From the NCBI GenBank assembly GCA_024689985.1, contig JAILCZ010000075.1, positions 1 through 48,880 of the forward strand: DNA of 48,880 bases, given 5' to 3'. A model generated the notes under the pieces. That model made no database searches, was not told where the DNA came from, and saw nothing but the letters and a program-made list of their open reading frames with translations. The stretch is from Bacteroidales bacterium. GTDB lineage: Bacteria > Bacteroidota > Bacteroidia > Bacteroidales > UBA932. Positions 46,484 through 48,880 of the stretch are shown one piece after another. A program made the translations under genes and the position numbers. How positions within the stretch are numbered: the stretch's first letter is position 1; the number at the start of each line of letters is the position of its first letter.

Positions 46484-47323
46484 TTATCTGTAACGGCCGT
46501 ACTGCTTGAGATCGTACTCCGCCTTGATCTTGTCGATGATCGTGCAGACGAGACGGTAGGTCCTGGAATCCTTGGTGTAGTTGGCCGGAGTTATGAAATT
46601 TACGCGTTCTTGGCGAAGAAGCTTCTGAGCCTGGGCGCGTTTCTTTTCGTGTTCAGGATTGAATACTGCTATCGAGTTTCCTCCGAACATCTTGACGATC
46701 TTCATACTCGGGATGTCGGTCTCTCCGTCTCCAAAGTAGATCATATGAGGGAAGGGGATTCGTTTCGCATCCTCTGTGATGCTTTCGTTCACCTGCTTGC
46801 TGTCGCGGGCAGTGAACACTCCCTTGTTTATCTTGAAGAGGGCCTGAGTCTTGGCCGTGTAATCGACTGCGACGCCCGGCCAGACTGCCTCTCCCTTGCT
46901 GTTGTAGATGAAGGAGCAGGCATAGATGTGCTTGAACTCGTCAGCTATAGGACTGCCTTCTATGATTTCGGTAAGTCCTGATGAGTTGATGTAATGCTCG
47001 ATAATCACGCCGTTCTGCTCGCCGTATTCGTTTATGAGCTTGAACCAGCCACGCACGCCTTCGAAGAGGTCGATATGCTCGCCGAATTTCTTGAAATCCT
47101 GCTTGCGGAGCTTTATGCCCTGTCTCTTGGCTTCGTCGATCATCAGCTTCATATAGGAAAGAATGTTGCTGGCGTCTGATGTTTCGGCTATTTCGTTGCT
47201 CTTCGTCCAGAACTCCTCCGGAGTCTGGCCGATGGCCTGGATGAATCCAAATTCCTGCATATTGCCCGGGGACAGGGTTCCGTCAAAGTCGTAAATCAGG
47301 GCGATTATCGGTTTCTTTCTCAT
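46484..47323 (-). CDS. HAD-family hydrolase/phosphatase
   Basis: 279 aa; IALIYDFDGTLSPGNMQEFGF, FGDGETDIPSMKIVKMFGGNSIAVF. Confidence 0.88.
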   Translation of the reverse strand: MRKKPIIALIYDFDGTLSPGNMQEFGFIQAIGQTPEEFWTKSNEIAETSDASNILSYMKLMIDEAKRQGIKLRKQDFKKFGEHIDLFEGVRGWFKLINEYGEQNGVIIEHYINSSGLTEIIEGSPIADEFKHIYACSFIYNSKGEAVWPGVAVDYTAKTQALFKINKGVFTARDSKQVNESITEDAKRIPFPHMIYFGDGETDIPSMKIVKMFGGNSIAVFNPEHEKKRAQAQKLLRQERVNFITPANYTKDSRTYRLVCTIIDKIKAEYDLKQYGRYR

Positions 47324-47344
47324 AATGAGCTCTTTAACTGGTTA

Positions 47345-47377
47345 TTTTGCAAATGTAGTGTATTTCCATTTGCAAAA
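47345..47377. promoter_or_regulatory. Perfect 11-bp dyad in the divergent HAD / acyl-CoA synthetase promoter region
   Basis: TTTTGCAAATG (47345-47355) ... CATTTGCAAAA (47367-47377). Confidence 0.6.
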
Positions 47378-47400
47378 GGTACACTTTTGTTGTAATTTTA
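47369..47400 (+). promoter_or_regulatory. Promoter of the AMP-binding enzyme gene
   Basis: TTTG (47369-47372) N20 TAATTTTA (47393-47400). Confidence 0.5.
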
Positions 47401-47424
47401 GGAGAAAATTCAAGCTAACCCCCT

Positions 47425-48880
47425 ATGGAACATTATTTTTCACGATTACAGAATGCGATTCGCAAGTATTGGGAAAGACCGGCAGTGGCGAATTACAATG
47501 GTGAGGTCCTTACTTACGCTCAGCTCGCTGAGAACATCAAGCGTTTCCATCTGCTGTTCGAGAAGGCCGGAATAGTCAAGGGAGACAAGATTTCCATCTG
47601 CGGAAAGAATTCAGCAAGATGGGGAGTGACCTTCCTTTCCGTAAACACTTACGAGACAGTTGCCGTGCCGATTCTGGCGGATTTCCATCCTGACAGCGTG
47701 AACTATCTCGTAGACCATTCCGAGAGCGTCCTGCTCTTTACCGACAAGGAAATATTCGAGAAACTCGACCTCGAAAAGATGCCGCGTCTCAAGGGCGTCA
47801 TCGACAATACATCATACAAACTCCTTTTCTGCCGTGACGAGGCCCTCCAGACTGCTATGGTATTCCTGGACGAGGCTTTCAAGACGGCATACCCTGACGG
47901 AGTGAAGCCGGAGGACATCGTCTTCAACACCGACAATGACAAGGACCTTGCCCTGATCAACTATACTTCAGGATCAACGGGAACGCCTAAGGGCGTGATG
48001 CTCAGGTACGAGTGCCTCAGCGCCACTATCGACTTCGGTCAGCGCTACATTCCTTCGAATTCCGAATATACTATGGTTTCGATGCTTCCTATGGCGCATA
48101 TGTACGGACTCACCTATGAGTTCCTCTATCCTCTGTGCAACGGAACGTCAATCCATTTCCTCGGCAAGACTCCTTCTCCGTCCCTTCTTCTCAAGGCTAT
48201 GAAGGATGTCAAGCCATACCTTCTCATCACGGTGCCTCTAGTGCTGGAGAAGATCTACAAGTCTTCCCTCAAGCCGGCTCTCGAGAAGCCTGTCGTGAAG
48301 TTCCTCCTGAAAGTGCCGGGACTCAACAAGGCTCTCTACAAGAAGATGCGCGAGGCTATGATCAACGCCCTCGGAGGCAATATCCAGATGCTCATCGCCG
48401 GCGGTGCCGCCCTCAATCCGGAGGCTGAGGCCTGCTTCAAGAAGATGGGTCTTCCTTATACGGTAGGATACGGTATGACAGAGGCTGCTCCTCTGCTCGC
48501 ATATCAGGACTGCCGATACTATGTGCCTGGCAGCTGCGGTGTCGCGGTTGACTGCGCCGAGGTCAGAATCGATTCTGACGATCCTCAGCACAAGGTCGGA
48601 GAAATCCAGGCGAAGGGAGTGAACATCTGCTCCGGATATTTCAAGAACGAAGAAGCGACGAAGGCTGCCTTCACCGAGGACGGTTTCCTCCGTACCGGCG
48701 ACCTCGGTATCATTGACGCTGACGGCAACATCTTCATCAAGGGCCGCAGCAAGTCTATGATCCTTTCTTCAAATGGACAGAACATCTATCCTGAGGAAAT
48801 CGAGGCCGTGGTCAACAATCAGCCTTATGTCATCGAGTCAGTGGTCGTTTCGCGCGACGGAAAGCTCGTTGCCCTCGTCT
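47425..48880 (+). CDS. AMP-binding enzyme, long-chain fatty-acid-CoA ligase-like (truncated by window end)
   Basis: ATG 47425 MEHYFSRLQNAIRKYWERPAVANYNGEVLTYAQLAE; ALINYTSGSTGTPKGVMLRYECL; YTVGYGMTEAAPLL. Confidence 0.92.
   Translation, partial: MEHYFSRLQNAIRKYWERPAVANYNGEVLTYAQLAENIKRFHLLFEKAGIVKGDKISICGKNSARWGVTFLSVNTYETVAVPILADFHPDSVNYLVDHSESVLLFTDKEIFEKLDLEKMPRLKGVIDNTSYKLLFCRDEALQTAMVFLDEAFKTAYPDGVKPEDIVFNTDNDKDLALINYTSGSTGTPKGVMLRYECLSATIDFGQRYIPSNSEYTMVSMLPMAHMYGLTYEFLYPLCNGTSIHFLGKTPSPSLLLKAMKDVKPYLLITVPLVLEKIYKSSLKPALEKPVVKFLLKVPGLNKALYKKMREAMINALGGNIQMLIAGGAALNPEAEACFKKMGLPYTVGYGMTEAAPLLAYQDCRYYVPGSCGVAVDCAEVRIDSDDPQHKVGEIQAKGVNICSGYFKNEEATKAAFTEDGFLRTGDLGIIDADGNIFIKGRSKSMILSSNGQNIYPEEIEAVVNNQPYVIESVVVSRDGKLVALV

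Noticed and set aside
1-48880. CRISPR arrays, tRNA/rRNA genes, IS elements, phage or toxin-antitoxin/defence systems
   Set aside because: Looked for regular repeats, tRNA T-arm motifs, transposases/integrases and defence proteins; none seen.

Overview
This 48.9 kb window is a dense, mostly housekeeping chromosomal segment from a Bacteroidota bacterium, probably Bacteroidales. The taxon call rests on gene content (Na+-NQR, FimB/Mfa2-like lipoprotein, MurQ/kinase pair, DUF4493-type lipoprotein) and on repeated TAnnTTTG / TTTG(-33) promoter motifs. I support about 36 CDS: partial RluA-family synthase, dnaK, FecCD permease and ATPase, uvrA, waaA-like, fimbrillin-like lipoprotein, nqrABCDEF, pcrA/uvrD, a tryptophanase/tyrosine phenol-lyase family enzyme, DUF4493-type lipoprotein, NeuA-like cytidylyltransferase, amidase_3 protein with golvesin-like insert, VanZ, MsbA-like ABC exporter, M28 peptidase, TPR protein, YycJ-like MBL, BadF kinase, murQ, recR, corA, rpsA, rnz, GH73+LysM, mltG, RSH, uvrB, OmpA, purT, HAD phosphatase and a partial acyl-CoA synthetase. 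I saw no rRNA, tRNA, CRISPR array, transposon or prophage. The strongest candidate for something undescribed is a small RNA gene at about 18122-18286. It sits between convergent pcrA and the lyase gene and has a consensus Bacteroidota promoter with no ORF, a 13-bp G:U-containing stem that pairs only as + strand RNA, and an intrinsic terminator. Other leads are a lyase with tyrosine-phenol-lyase-type residues but altered PLP-contact residues, a peptidoglycan amidase split by a golvesin-like insert inside an envelope operon, facing promoters inside a perfect inverted repeat, terminator-promoter fusions, and near-leaderless genes. All structure and family calls were made by eye; no searches or folding were run.
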